Origin: Flavobacteriaceae bacterium
GTDB lineage: Bacteria; Bacteroidota; Bacteroidia; Flavobacteriales; Flavobacteriaceae
NCBI GenBank assembly: GCA_029245825.1
Contig: JAQWON010000083.1
Coordinates: 1 to 19,532, forward strand
Length of the DNA: 19,532 nucleotides
Direction of reading: 5' to 3'
Under the pieces are notes generated by a model. The model was given only the letters and a program-made list of their open reading frames with translations, did not search any database and was not told the DNA's origin. This document shows positions 1-7,401 of this stretch, piece after piece. The position numbers and the translations under genes are program-made. The stretch's first letter is position 1; each line of letters begins with the position of its first letter.

Positions 1-148
1 TGTCATTAGTATTTTTAAGCTCCTTTTCAATTAACAGAATAGACTTATTAATAAAGTAATTATCATTACATAACCTTGAAGCTAATATAAGACCAGATGC
101 ACCTCCTCCACAAATTATATAGTCGTAATGATCTTTAATTCTTTTCAT
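1..148 (-). CDS. crtY: Lycopene cyclase-like FAD-dependent protein, N-terminal fragment (partial)
   Basis: Reading the minus strand from the ATG at 148-146 gives 49 codons open to the window edge, so only the N terminus is present. The fragment starts with a short basic stretch and the YDYIICGGGASGLILA dinucleotide-binding fold (GxGxxG), followed by a second beta strand KSILLIEKE and then LKNTND just before the edge. Bacteroidota CrtY-type lycopene beta-cyclases have this arrangement, with an Asn-Asp-Arg-Thr-Trp stretch directly after the acidic end of the second strand; the visible Asn-Asp fits. Such enzymes cyclise lycopene to beta-carotene, feeding carotenoid and retinal (rhodopsin) synthesis. 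The FAD/NAD fold is seen directly; the lycopene cyclase assignment is by family resemblance over a short piece, and another FAD-dependent oxidoreductase cannot be excluded. It is divergent from the ZIP gene, with about 37 bp between the starts. Confidence 0.62.
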   Translation of the reverse strand, partial: MKRIKDHYDYIICGGGASGLILASRLCNDNYFINKSILLIEKELKNTND

Positions 149-185
149 ATAAACATGAAGTAATTATTTGATTCTAATTATTTTA

Positions 186-1031
186 ATGGCTAATTTAGCC
201 GCTAATTTTATAAAGTTGCAACCCATATTCGATTTTTTTTCTGGCATAGATCCAATTACAGGAGCTTTTTATGCAACTCTTTTCACCTGGGGGGTAACTG
301 CTCTTGGAGCATCTTTCGTATTTATTTTTAGGTCTATGAATAGGGCCTTTTTAGATGGTATGCTCGGTTTTACTGGAGGAGTAATGGTTGCTGCTAGTTT
401 TTGGAGTTTACTGTCCCCTGCAATAGAGATGAGTGAAGGAGAAGGTTTTGTTAAAGTTTTTCCCGCTGCAATTGGATTTTTATTAGGAGCACTATTTATT
501 TTTGGGTTAGATAAAGTTTTACCTCATCTACATATCAATTTCAAAGAATCTGAAGGAATAAAAACACCTTGGCACAGGACAACTCTTTTAGCCCTAGCTA
601 TTACTTTGCATAACATTCCAGAAGGATTAGCAGTAGGGGTTTTATTTGGAGGGGTAGCTGCTGGAATTCCTGAAGCATCTATAAGCGGCGCAGTTATTCT
701 TGCTATTGGGATCGGAATCCAAAATTTTCCTGAAGGGATAGCCATTTCAGTTCCTCTTAGACGTCAAGGAGTGAGTAGATTTAAGGCTTTTTGGTACGGT
801 CAAATGTCTGCAATAGTTGAACCTATTTTTGCAGTTTTAGGAGCACTTGCAGTTACTTTTTTCACTCCAATTTTGCCTTATGCACTTGCGTTTGCAGCAG
901 GAGCAATGATCTTTGTTGTTGTTGAAGAAGTAATACCAGAAACTCAGCTTGACAAGTATACAGATATTGCAGCTCTAGGTTTTGTTGGAGGTTTTGTAAT
1001 TATGATGACTTTGGATGTTGCCTTAGGATAA
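186..1031 (+). CDS. ZIP family divalent metal (zinc) transporter
   Basis: Integral inner-membrane protein of 281 residues predicted to import divalent metal ions such as zinc. It is nearly all hydrophobic, consistent with about eight membrane segments. The two ZIP signature helices are visible: HNIPEG at residues 142-147 and QNFPEG at 179-184, the His/Asn/Pro/Glu residues that line the binuclear metal site in this family. A short His-containing loop (LPHLHINF, about 112-119) lies before them, and VVEEVIPE (245-252) is the usual acidic segment near the C terminus. An in-frame TTG at 168 would add six residues; the ATG at 186 was chosen because it gives the usual family N terminus. It converges on thiL with a gap of 3 bp. 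The exact metal cannot be read from sequence. Confidence 0.92.
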   Translation: MANLAANFIKLQPIFDFFSGIDPITGAFYATLFTWGVTALGASFVFIFRSMNRAFLDGMLGFTGGVMVAASFWSLLSPAIEMSEGEGFVKVFPAAIGFLLGALFIFGLDKVLPHLHINFKESEGIKTPWHRTTLLALAITLHNIPEGLAVGVLFGGVAAGIPEASISGAVILAIGIGIQNFPEGIAISVPLRRQGVSRFKAFWYGQMSAIVEPIFAVLGALAVTFFTPILPYALAFAAGAMIFVVVEEVIPETQLDKYTDIAALGFVGGFVIMMTLDVALG

Positions 1032-1034
1032 AAT

Positions 1035-2069
1035 TTAAAAATTTTTCCACCCTTGTGCTACTAATTCTATTTTTTGGCTCAAATTATTTTGCATAAAACA
1101 CCCTAGCTTTTCATCTGTCATATAACCTATAACAGAGACAAGATTATTATTTTTGATCTTTTCATAATCTTTTTGCTTTATTGTAAATAAAAGCTCATAA
1201 TCTTCACCTCCATTAAGGGCAGCAGTTGTCGAGTTGAATTTAAATTCTTCGGCTGTATTTTTAACTTCCTGATCTATGGGAATTTTTTCTTCATAAATTA
1301 GGCATCCAAGTTTTGAGGATTTTGATAAATGAATAATTTCAGAGGATAAGCCATCGCTTATATCAATCATGGAAGTAGGAACAATATTTAGTTTGTTTAA
1401 AAATTCAATAATATCTTTTCTTGATTCGGGCTTGAGTTGTCTTTCAACACAGTAAGAATATTTTGATAAATCAGGCTGAGATTGCGGATTTACTTTAAAA
1501 ACAGCTTTTTCACGCTCTAAAACTTGTAATCCCATATAAGCACCGCCAAGATCTCCACTGACCATTAAAATATCATTCAAATTTGCGCCACTACGATAAG
1601 TTACTTTTTCTTTTTCCACTTGTCCTAAAGCAGTTATTGAAATTGTTAAACCTTGAACACTACTGGAAGTATCCCCACCAACAAGGTCAACTTTGAAATT
1701 TTTACAGGCAAGAGATATTCCTGAATAAAGCTCTTCTAAAGAATCTATTTTAAATCGATTTGAAACAGCTATTGAAACAGTAATTTGATTAGCAATTGCA
1801 TTCATTGCAAAAATATCAGATAGGTTAACAACTACAGCTTTATATCCTAGATGCTTTAATGGCATATAAGACAAGTCAAAATGAATTCCTTCAATAAGCA
1901 AATCTGTACTTAAAACAGTAAGGCCATCATCTAATTTTAAAACAGCTCCGTCATCTCCAACCCCCTTAATAGTTGATTTTTGGGTAAGACCAAATTTTTT
2001 TGTTAAATGGTCAATTAATTTAAACTCCCCATAATCTGAAAGGGGTAAACGATTTTTATTTTCATGCAT
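1035..2069 (-). CDS. thiL: Thiamine-monophosphate kinase
   Basis: Cytoplasmic ATP-dependent kinase that phosphorylates thiamine monophosphate to thiamine pyrophosphate, the last step of de novo thiamine cofactor synthesis. The 344-residue product carries the family landmarks in order: GVGDDGAVL (36-44), STDLLIEGIHF (54-64), VNLSDIFAMNA (81-91), the GGDTSSS metal/ATP loop (131-137), and further on ISDGLSSE and GGEDYELLFT. It is the PurM/AIR-synthase-like fold, and the length is normal for Bacteroidota. An ATG 45 nt further upstream (2114) is in frame but would add 15 residues of poor character; MHENKNRLPL, leading straight into an SDYGEF-like start, matches relatives. It stands alone with no other thiamine gene here, and no TPP riboswitch was recognised upstream. 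Confidence 0.95.
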   Translation of the reverse strand: MHENKNRLPLSDYGEFKLIDHLTKKFGLTQKSTIKGVGDDGAVLKLDDGLTVLSTDLLIEGIHFDLSYMPLKHLGYKAVVVNLSDIFAMNAIANQITVSIAVSNRFKIDSLEELYSGISLACKNFKVDLVGGDTSSSVQGLTISITALGQVEKEKVTYRSGANLNDILMVSGDLGGAYMGLQVLEREKAVFKVNPQSQPDLSKYSYCVERQLKPESRKDIIEFLNKLNIVPTSMIDISDGLSSEIIHLSKSSKLGCLIYEEKIPIDQEVKNTAEEFKFNSTTAALNGGEDYELLFTIKQKDYEKIKNNNLVSVIGYMTDEKLGCFMQNNLSQKIELVAQGWKNF

Positions 2070-2077
2070 TAATATGA

Positions 2078-2085
2078 TAATTTTG
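2078..2085 (+). promoter_or_regulatory. Candidate Bacteroidota -7 box for the lipoprotein pair
   Basis: TAATTTTG matches the Bacteroidota -7 consensus TAnnTTTG and sits about 60 bp upstream of the ATG at 2144, in the divergent spacer between thiL and the lipoprotein genes. No convincing -33 TTTG is seen at the right distance, so this is only a weak candidate in AT-rich DNA. Confidence 0.25.
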
Positions 2086-2143
2086 CATGGCGCAATATAG
2101 TTTCTTCTTTGCAAAACAATATCTTTAAAGAAATTATTTTTTG

Positions 2144-3394
2144 ATGAAGTTTTATCAGTTCATATTATGTTCTCTAGTTTTTTTTTCTTGTACAAGGGGG
2201 GAAATTGGATTTAGGGGGGATTATGATAAATATATATATGTAAATCAATCTAACTCAGATTTTAATTCTGAAGTTAAAAAAGCACCTTGTGAAGATGGTT
2301 TTGCAGGGGAATATCCTTGTAAAGGATATGATTTAATTGCTCATTTATCCTTATCAGATCTTGAGAGTGAAAGGGGAAATGATAGCTGGGGTTGGTTTGA
2401 TTCTCAGGCTCAAAAGGAATATGTTTTAATGGGACTTGATGATGGAACAGGTTTTGTTGATATTAGTGACCCTGAAAAGCCAATTTTTCTGGGGAAACTA
2501 TTAAGCGCTACATCAAAAAGTATTTGGCGTGACATAAAAGTTTATAATGATCATGCATTTATTGTCAGTGAAGCTGAAAATCATGGATTACAGGTATTTG
2601 ATTTAAAAAATTTAAGAGGGGTAGATGGGAGAAAAAATTTTGAACCAGATGCAACCCTAAACACTTTTGGGAATGCTCACAACATAGTAATAAATGAAGA
2701 TAGTGGGTATGCATATGTTGTTGGAACTTCCAGAGCTGATGATTATAATGGAGGAGTTCATTTCATTGACATTTCTAATCCTACAAGTCCAAATGAAGTA
2801 GGAGGATATGGAGGGGATGGATATACTCATGATGCGCAGGTTGTAAATTATATAGGTCCTGATTCTGATTATAATGAAAAGGAGATTTTTGTTGGCAGCA
2901 ATGAGAGTAAACTTGTTTTTGTTGATGTTACAGATAAAGAAAATCCAATTTCAATTTCTTCAATAGATTATGAAAATGTTGCATATACCCATCAGGGATG
3001 GTTTACTGAAGACCAAAAATATTTTATTCTTGGAGATGAGGCAGATGAGATAGAAAGAGGAGGAAATACCAGGACAATTATTATTGATGTTGCTGACTTA
3101 GATGATCCCAAAGTTCACCATTTCTATTACAGTCCAACACCAGCAATTGATCATAATGGATATGTTAAAGGGGATACATTTTTTTTAGCAAATTACACCT
3201 CAGGAATTAGAATAATTGATATCAGCGGTATATCTGACAAGGAAATTAATGAATTAGGTTTTTTCGATACTTACCCAATTAATAATTCAACTTCTTTTAA
3301 TGGTGTTTGGAATGTTTACCCTTATTTTGAAAGTGGTATAATTTCCATAAGTGACTCTAATTCAGGGTTGTTTTTAGTTAAAAAATCACAGTAG
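2144..3394 (+). CDS. Choice-of-anchor B family lipoprotein (LVIVD-type beta-propeller)
   Basis: Secreted lipoprotein of 416 residues; biochemical role unknown. Residues 1-16 form a lipoprotein signal peptide ending in LVFFSC (lipid-accepting Cys16). A Cys pair in the APCEDGFAGEYPCKGYDL segment (Cys49 and Cys59) is the start typical of the choice-of-anchor B family. The rest is a string of propeller-like repeats with VDISDPEKP, FIDISNPTSP, VDVTDKENP and IIDIS strands. Four blades carry a His motif at regular spacing: AHN (His179), THD (His229), THQ (His283) and DHN (His337). The ATG at 2144 was preferred to the TTG three bases earlier. Its stop abuts the next ATG, so the two lipoproteins are probably co-translated. 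The family members use different C-terminal or N-terminal anchors; here the anchor is the lipid. Metal binding is conjecture. Confidence 0.85.
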   Translation: MKFYQFILCSLVFFSCTRGEIGFRGDYDKYIYVNQSNSDFNSEVKKAPCEDGFAGEYPCKGYDLIAHLSLSDLESERGNDSWGWFDSQAQKEYVLMGLDDGTGFVDISDPEKPIFLGKLLSATSKSIWRDIKVYNDHAFIVSEAENHGLQVFDLKNLRGVDGRKNFEPDATLNTFGNAHNIVINEDSGYAYVVGTSRADDYNGGVHFIDISNPTSPNEVGGYGGDGYTHDAQVVNYIGPDSDYNEKEIFVGSNESKLVFVDVTDKENPISISSIDYENVAYTHQGWFTEDQKYFILGDEADEIERGGNTRTIIIDVADLDDPKVHHFYYSPTPAIDHNGYVKGDTFFLANYTSGIRIIDISGISDKEINELGFFDTYPINNSTSFNGVWNVYPYFESGIISISDSNSGLFLVKKSQ

Positions 3395-4756
3395 ATGAAA
3401 AATATTTTTTTTGTATTAATAATGATATTTTTCCCGAGTTGTGATGATCAGCTAATTTCTGATTGGCAAGTCCCTGAATTTTTTGAAGGAGAATTACTTT
3501 GGGTAAAACTTTATGGCGGAAGTGATGAGGATATTGCGCATTCAATCATTGAAACTAGTGATGGCGGATTTGCAGTTTTAGGAAACACAACAAGTAATGA
3601 TGGAGATATATCAGGGAAGAATACTTCTGACAGAGACTGGTTTTTCTTAAAACTTGATCAGAATGGAGATGTTTTATGGAAAAAAGTTTATGGTGGATCT
3701 GGAGATGATCATGGCCACTCAGTTATTCAAACTCAAGATGGAGGCTATATTTTAGTTGGATATACAAGTAGCAAGGATGGAGATATTAATCCAAACGATG
3801 GTTTTGATGATATTAAACTGAATGGAGATCCACATGATAATTGGATAATAAAAATTGATCAATTTGGGAATATAATTTGGGAAGATGTTTATGGATTTAA
3901 GGGGCATGATCATGCTTATTCTATTATTCCAACCATGGATGGAGGATATTTTTTTAATGGGTTTTTAGACGTTACTTCTTCTCAGGGGGAAGGGAATGAT
4001 TATGTTGGACTGAAAAAACATCATGGAGTTGGAGAGTTCTGGTGTCATAAAATAGATCAGAACGGAAATTTACAGTGGAGAAAATATTATGGAGGAACAA
4101 ATAATGATAGATCATATGATGCAATTGAGACAGAGGGAGGAGATTTTCTAATTATAGGCACTTCTGAAAGTCTTGATGTTGACATTTCCAGTCCAAAGGG
4201 GAGTTATGATATTTGGGCTATTCTTGTTAATTCAAAAGGAGAAATGATTTGGGAAAATTCTTATGGAGGAAGTGGAATTGATCAAGCAAAAGCTGTGATT
4301 AAAGATTTTAGTGGGAACTATAAAATTATTGGTAGCTCATTCAGTCAAGACAAAGATATTTCCAATCCAAAGGGGAGTTCAGATATATGGCTAGTTACTA
4401 TAGATAAATTTGGGAATCTTTTAAGTGAAATTAGTTTTGGCGGCTCTGATTTTGACTCAGGAATGGCATTAGTTGAGAGTTTTGATAAAAGTATTTTTAT
4501 AACTGGACATTCTAGAAGTTCTGATATTGATTTCACTTATAATGAAGGGGGAAATGATATTGCATTACTTCATATCTCTCCAGGTGGAGAATTAATAGAA
4601 ACTTTTTTATTAGGAGGCAATAATGATGATATAGGAAATGATATAATCCAAACTTCAAAAGGAAAAATTGTAATTGCTGGTGAAACAAGAAGTCAGGACA
4701 ATGATTTTTCAAATAGCAAGGGAAGCGTAGATATAGTTGTTAGTATGTGGCGATAA
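3395..4756 (+). CDS. Seven-repeat (probable beta-propeller) lipoprotein of unknown function
   Basis: Predicted lipoprotein of 453 residues. The signal peptide (1-16) ends FFPSC with Cys16 as the lipidated residue; the next residues are Asp-Asp-Gln, acidic in the manner of Bacteroidota surface-export signals, so display on the cell surface is possible. The remainder is seven tandem repeats beginning at about residues 34, 93, 160, 226, 284, 342 and 400, mostly 58 long. Each repeat reads roughly hydrophobic-W-x-x-x-YGG-x-x-x-D, then DGGY-x-x-x-G-x-T-x-S-x-D-x-DI, then D-x-W-x-x-K-x-D-x-x-G. Seven units suggest a closed seven-bladed propeller. Asp/Gly-rich turns could bind calcium. The start codon directly follows the upstream stop. 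No function can be named; similar repeats occur in Bacteroidota secreted proteins of unknown role. Confidence 0.82.
   Translation: MKNIFFVLIMIFFPSCDDQLISDWQVPEFFEGELLWVKLYGGSDEDIAHSIIETSDGGFAVLGNTTSNDGDISGKNTSDRDWFFLKLDQNGDVLWKKVYGGSGDDHGHSVIQTQDGGYILVGYTSSKDGDINPNDGFDDIKLNGDPHDNWIIKIDQFGNIIWEDVYGFKGHDHAYSIIPTMDGGYFFNGFLDVTSSQGEGNDYVGLKKHHGVGEFWCHKIDQNGNLQWRKYYGGTNNDRSYDAIETEGGDFLIIGTSESLDVDISSPKGSYDIWAILVNSKGEMIWENSYGGSGIDQAKAVIKDFSGNYKIIGSSFSQDKDISNPKGSSDIWLVTIDKFGNLLSEISFGGSDFDSGMALVESFDKSIFITGHSRSSDIDFTYNEGGNDIALLHISPGGELIETFLLGGNNDDIGNDIIQTSKGKIVIAGETRSQDNDFSNSKGSVDIVVSMWR
3494..4753 (+). repeat. Seven tandem protein repeats of about 58-67 codons
   Basis: The coding sequence repeats at the protein level with spacings of 59, 67, 66, 58, 58 and 58 residues; the last unit stops after its DIVVSMW strand. 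Repeats 2 and 3 hold longer loops, and the core YGG, DGG and SxDxDI positions are most regular in units 1, 2, 4 and 5. The DNA copies have diverged, so recent slippage is unlikely. Confidence 0.8.
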
Positions 4757-4793
4757 AAATTTCTTTAAACACCTATTTAATTTAGCTAAAACG

Positions 4794-4825
4794 TTTAAAA
4801 AAGTCCTAAAATAGAGATATATTTG
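4794..4825 (+). promoter_or_regulatory. Candidate promoter of the SUF operon
   Basis: TATATTTG at 4818-4825 fits the Bacteroidota -7 box TAnnTTTG exactly. GTTTA at 4793-4797, about 20 bp upstream, is a three-of-four match to the -33 TTTG. A start around 4832 would leave a short leader of about 20 nt before the ATG at 4852. The 95 bp spacer holds no clear Rho-independent terminator for the upstream lipoprotein genes. Confidence 0.42.
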
Positions 4826-4851
4826 AAGGAAATTTAATTTATAAATAAATT

Positions 4852-5181
4852 ATGGTAAAAGTTTCTATTTCGGCTAAAGAAAAGGTTTCAGAGTTAATGA
4901 GCGAAGGGGGATTTGATCCTAACAAAGATTTTGTTAGAGTTGGAGTTAAAAGCGGGGGATGCTCTGGTCTTTCTTATGAGTTAAACTTTGATAAAGAAAA
5001 AGATTCTCAAGACAAGCTATTTCAGGACAATATGGTTAGGATCTTGGTAGATAAAAAGAGTTTGTTATATCTCGTTGGAACGACCCTTGATTACAGTGGA
5101 GGACTTAATGGAAAAGGATTCGTTTTTAAAAACCCTAATGCTAATAGAACTTGTGGTTGTGGGGAGAGTTTTTCTCTCTAA
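4852..5181 (+). CDS. HesB/IscA/SufA-type iron-sulfur cluster carrier
   Basis: Small cytoplasmic A-type carrier protein of 109 residues that receives Fe-S clusters from the SufBCD scaffold and passes them to apo-proteins. The family is identified by the three conserved cysteines: Cys37 in KSGGCSGLSYEL and the C-terminal Cys101 and Cys103 in TCGCGESFSL, with the GLNGKGFVFKNPN segment before them. Length is normal for the family. It is the first gene of the SUF operon, with sufB 11 bp downstream. This position supports a SufA-like role, but A-type proteins cannot be told apart as SufA, IscA or ErpA from sequence alone, so no symbol is given. No iscR/sufR-like regulator gene lies next to it. Confidence 0.93.
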   Translation: MVKVSISAKEKVSELMSEGGFDPNKDFVRVGVKSGGCSGLSYELNFDKEKDSQDKLFQDNMVRILVDKKSLLYLVGTTLDYSGGLNGKGFVFKNPNANRTCGCGESFSL

Positions 5182-5192
5182 AATTAATTTTT

Positions 5193-6638
5193 ATGGCTTA
5201 CACTGAAGAACAATTAAAAAAAGAACTTGAGAACAAGGAATATGAGTATGGTTTTTATACTGATATTGATTCTGAAACTTTTCCTAAAGGACTTGATGAG
5301 GAAATTGTCATCCAAATTTCTAAAAAGAAAAATGAGCCAAGCTGGATGACTAAATGGAGGTTAGACGCATACAACATCTGGAAAGAAATGAAAGAGCCAA
5401 ATTGGGTTAATGTAAAATATAAAAAACCTGATTTCCAATCTATTTCTTATTATTCAGCACCAAAGAAAAAAAATAAATATAAAAGTTTAGACGAAGTCGA
5501 CCCAGAGCTATTAGAAACTTTTAAAAAGCTAGGTATTTCTATTGAAGAGCAAAAAAAATTAACCGGTGTTGCTGTTGATATAGTAATGGATTCTGTTTCA
5601 GTTGCAACAACATTCAGAGAATCTCTTGAGAAAGAAGGGATAATTTTTTGTTCTATATCTGAAGCAATTCAAAAACATCCCAAGCTAGTTAAAAAATATA
5701 TTGGAACAGTTGTACCTAAAAAGGACAATTTTTATGCCGCTTTAAACTCTGCAGTTTTTTCTGACGGATCTTTTTGTTATATTCCTAAGGGGGTAAGATG
5801 TCCGATGGAATTGTCTACTTATTTTAGAATTAATCAGGCTGGAACAGGACAATTTGAAAGGACTTTAGTAATAGCTGATGAGTCAAGTTACGTTAGTTAT
5901 TTAGAAGGATGTACCGCTCCTTCAAGGGATGAAAACCAATTACACGCTGCCGTTGTAGAACTTATAGCTTTGGATAAAGCAGAGATTAAATACTCTACTG
6001 TCCAAAATTGGTTTCCTGGAGATAAAAATGGAAAAGGGGGAGTATTTAATTTTGTAACAAAAAGAGGATTATGTCATAATCACTCAAAAATTTCATGGAC
6101 TCAGGTTGAGACTGGTTCCGCAGTTACCTGGAAATATCCTTCCTGTGTTCTTAAAGGAGATAATTCTATAGGAGAATTTTATTCTATTGCCTTAACAAAT
6201 AATTATCAACAAGCAGATACAGGCACAAAAATGATACATTTAGGGGATAATACTAAGAGCACAATTATATCTAAGGGTATTTGTGCTGGAAAATCTCAAA
6301 GCAGTTACAGAGGCTTAGTCCAAGTGTCTTCAAGGGCTAAAAACGCACGTAATTTTTCTCAGTGTGATTCTCTTTTGATGGGTAATAATTGTGGATCTCA
6401 TACTTTCCCTTACATTGAAGCGCGAAATAATTCAGCCCAAATAGAGCATGAGGCGACAACTAGTAAAATAGGAGAGGATCAAATTTTTTATTGTAATCAA
6501 AGAGGAATAGACACAGAAAAGGCAATAGCTTTAATTGTTAATGGTTTTAGTAAAGAAGTTTTAAATAATTTGCCTATGGAATTTGCTGTTGAGGCCCAGA
6601 AATTATTAGAAATATCTTTAGAGGGTTCTGTAGGGTAA
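5193..6638 (+). CDS. sufB: Fe-S cluster assembly scaffold SufB
   Basis: Core scaffold subunit of the SufBCD complex on which Fe-S clusters are built. The product is 481 residues, normal for SufB. Recognisable segments include AVFSDGSFCYIPKGV followed by the SYVSYLEGCTAP motif, then NFVTKRGLC, SIGEFYSIALTNN and the C-terminal NSAQIEHEATTSKIGEDQ region with a Cys/Arg stretch FYCNQRG; the C-terminal Cys and Glu belong to the cluster-building site in the family. The ATG at 5193 (MAYTEEQL) was chosen; a longer version starting inside the upstream gene at 5151 uses a non-ATG codon and adds implausible residues. It is followed 16 bp later by sufC. Confidence 0.97.
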   Translation: MAYTEEQLKKELENKEYEYGFYTDIDSETFPKGLDEEIVIQISKKKNEPSWMTKWRLDAYNIWKEMKEPNWVNVKYKKPDFQSISYYSAPKKKNKYKSLDEVDPELLETFKKLGISIEEQKKLTGVAVDIVMDSVSVATTFRESLEKEGIIFCSISEAIQKHPKLVKKYIGTVVPKKDNFYAALNSAVFSDGSFCYIPKGVRCPMELSTYFRINQAGTGQFERTLVIADESSYVSYLEGCTAPSRDENQLHAAVVELIALDKAEIKYSTVQNWFPGDKNGKGGVFNFVTKRGLCHNHSKISWTQVETGSAVTWKYPSCVLKGDNSIGEFYSIALTNNYQQADTGTKMIHLGDNTKSTIISKGICAGKSQSSYRGLVQVSSRAKNARNFSQCDSLLMGNNCGSHTFPYIEARNNSAQIEHEATTSKIGEDQIFYCNQRGIDTEKAIALIVNGFSKEVLNNLPMEFAVEAQKLLEISLEGSVG

Positions 6639-6654
6639 CGTTAAATAAAACAAT

Positions 6655-7401
6655 ATGTTAAAAATAAAAAATCTTAGTGCCAAAGTTGATGGCAAAACTA
6701 TTTTAAAAGGAATAAACTTAGAAGTTAAACCTGGTGAAGTGCATGCTATTATGGGGCCAAATGGTTCTGGTAAAAGTACTTTAGCTTCAGTAATAGCTGG
6801 ACATGAAGATTATGAGGTAATCAAGGGATCAATGTCTTATCAAGGTGAAGATCTTTCTGAAATGGATCCTGAGTCAAGATCTCACAAAGGAATATTTCTT
6901 TCATTTCAATACCCTGTTGAAATTCCAGGAGTTAGTGTAACAAATTTTGTCAAAACAGCTATTAATGCATCAAGAAAAGCCCAAGGGTTTGATGATATGC
7001 CGGCAAATGAAATGTTAAAAAAAATTCGAGAAAAAGCTGATTTATTTGATATTGATTCAAGGTTTCTATCAAGATCTTTAAATGAAGGTTTTTCAGGAGG
7101 CGAGAAAAAACGAAACGAAATTTTTCAAATGGCTATGATAGAACCCAAGCTTGCTGTTCTTGACGAAACGGATTCAGGACTAGATATCGATGCTTTAAAG
7201 GTTGTTGCAAATGGAGTAAACAAATTTAGAAATAAGGATAACGCAATAATAGTTATAACTCATTATCAAAGACTCTTAGAGTATATTGTTCCAGATTTTG
7301 TTCATGTTATTTTTGAAGGTAAAACTGTCAAATCAGGTTCAAAAGAATTAGCAATGGATTTAGAATCTAAAGGGTATGATTGGATTAAAGAAAAGAATTA
7401 A
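6655..7401 (+). CDS. sufC: SufC ATPase of the Fe-S scaffold complex
   Basis: ABC-type ATPase that drives conformational change in the SufBCD scaffold; cytoplasmic and not a transporter. In its 248 residues the Walker A GPNGSGKST is at 34-42, the signature FSGGEKKRNE at 146-155, the Walker B LAVLDE at 166-171 followed by TDSGLD (172-177), and the switch His at 203 (ITHY). ETDSGLDIDAL after Walker B and the QYPVEIPGVS stretch (85-94) are typical of SufC. Its TAA overlaps the ATG of sufD by one base, pointing to translational coupling and balanced subunit production. Confidence 0.97.
   Translation: MLKIKNLSAKVDGKTILKGINLEVKPGEVHAIMGPNGSGKSTLASVIAGHEDYEVIKGSMSYQGEDLSEMDPESRSHKGIFLSFQYPVEIPGVSVTNFVKTAINASRKAQGFDDMPANEMLKKIREKADLFDIDSRFLSRSLNEGFSGGEKKRNEIFQMAMIEPKLAVLDETDSGLDIDALKVVANGVNKFRNKDNAIIVITHYQRLLEYIVPDFVHVIFEGKTVKSGSKELAMDLESKGYDWIKEKN

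Noticed and set aside
2070..2114. N-terminal extension of thiL from the ATG at 2114
   Set aside because: The added 15 residues are not family-like, and MHENKNR at 2069 fits relatives.
4757..4851. Possible riboswitch or terminator in the spacer before the SUF operon
   Set aside because: Only 95 bp, AT-rich, no stable stem or known aptamer pattern; only a promoter-like box is supportable.
5151..5192. Longer sufB starting inside the upstream carrier gene
   Set aside because: Needs a non-ATG start and adds residues absent from SufB relatives; the ATG at 5193 is standard.
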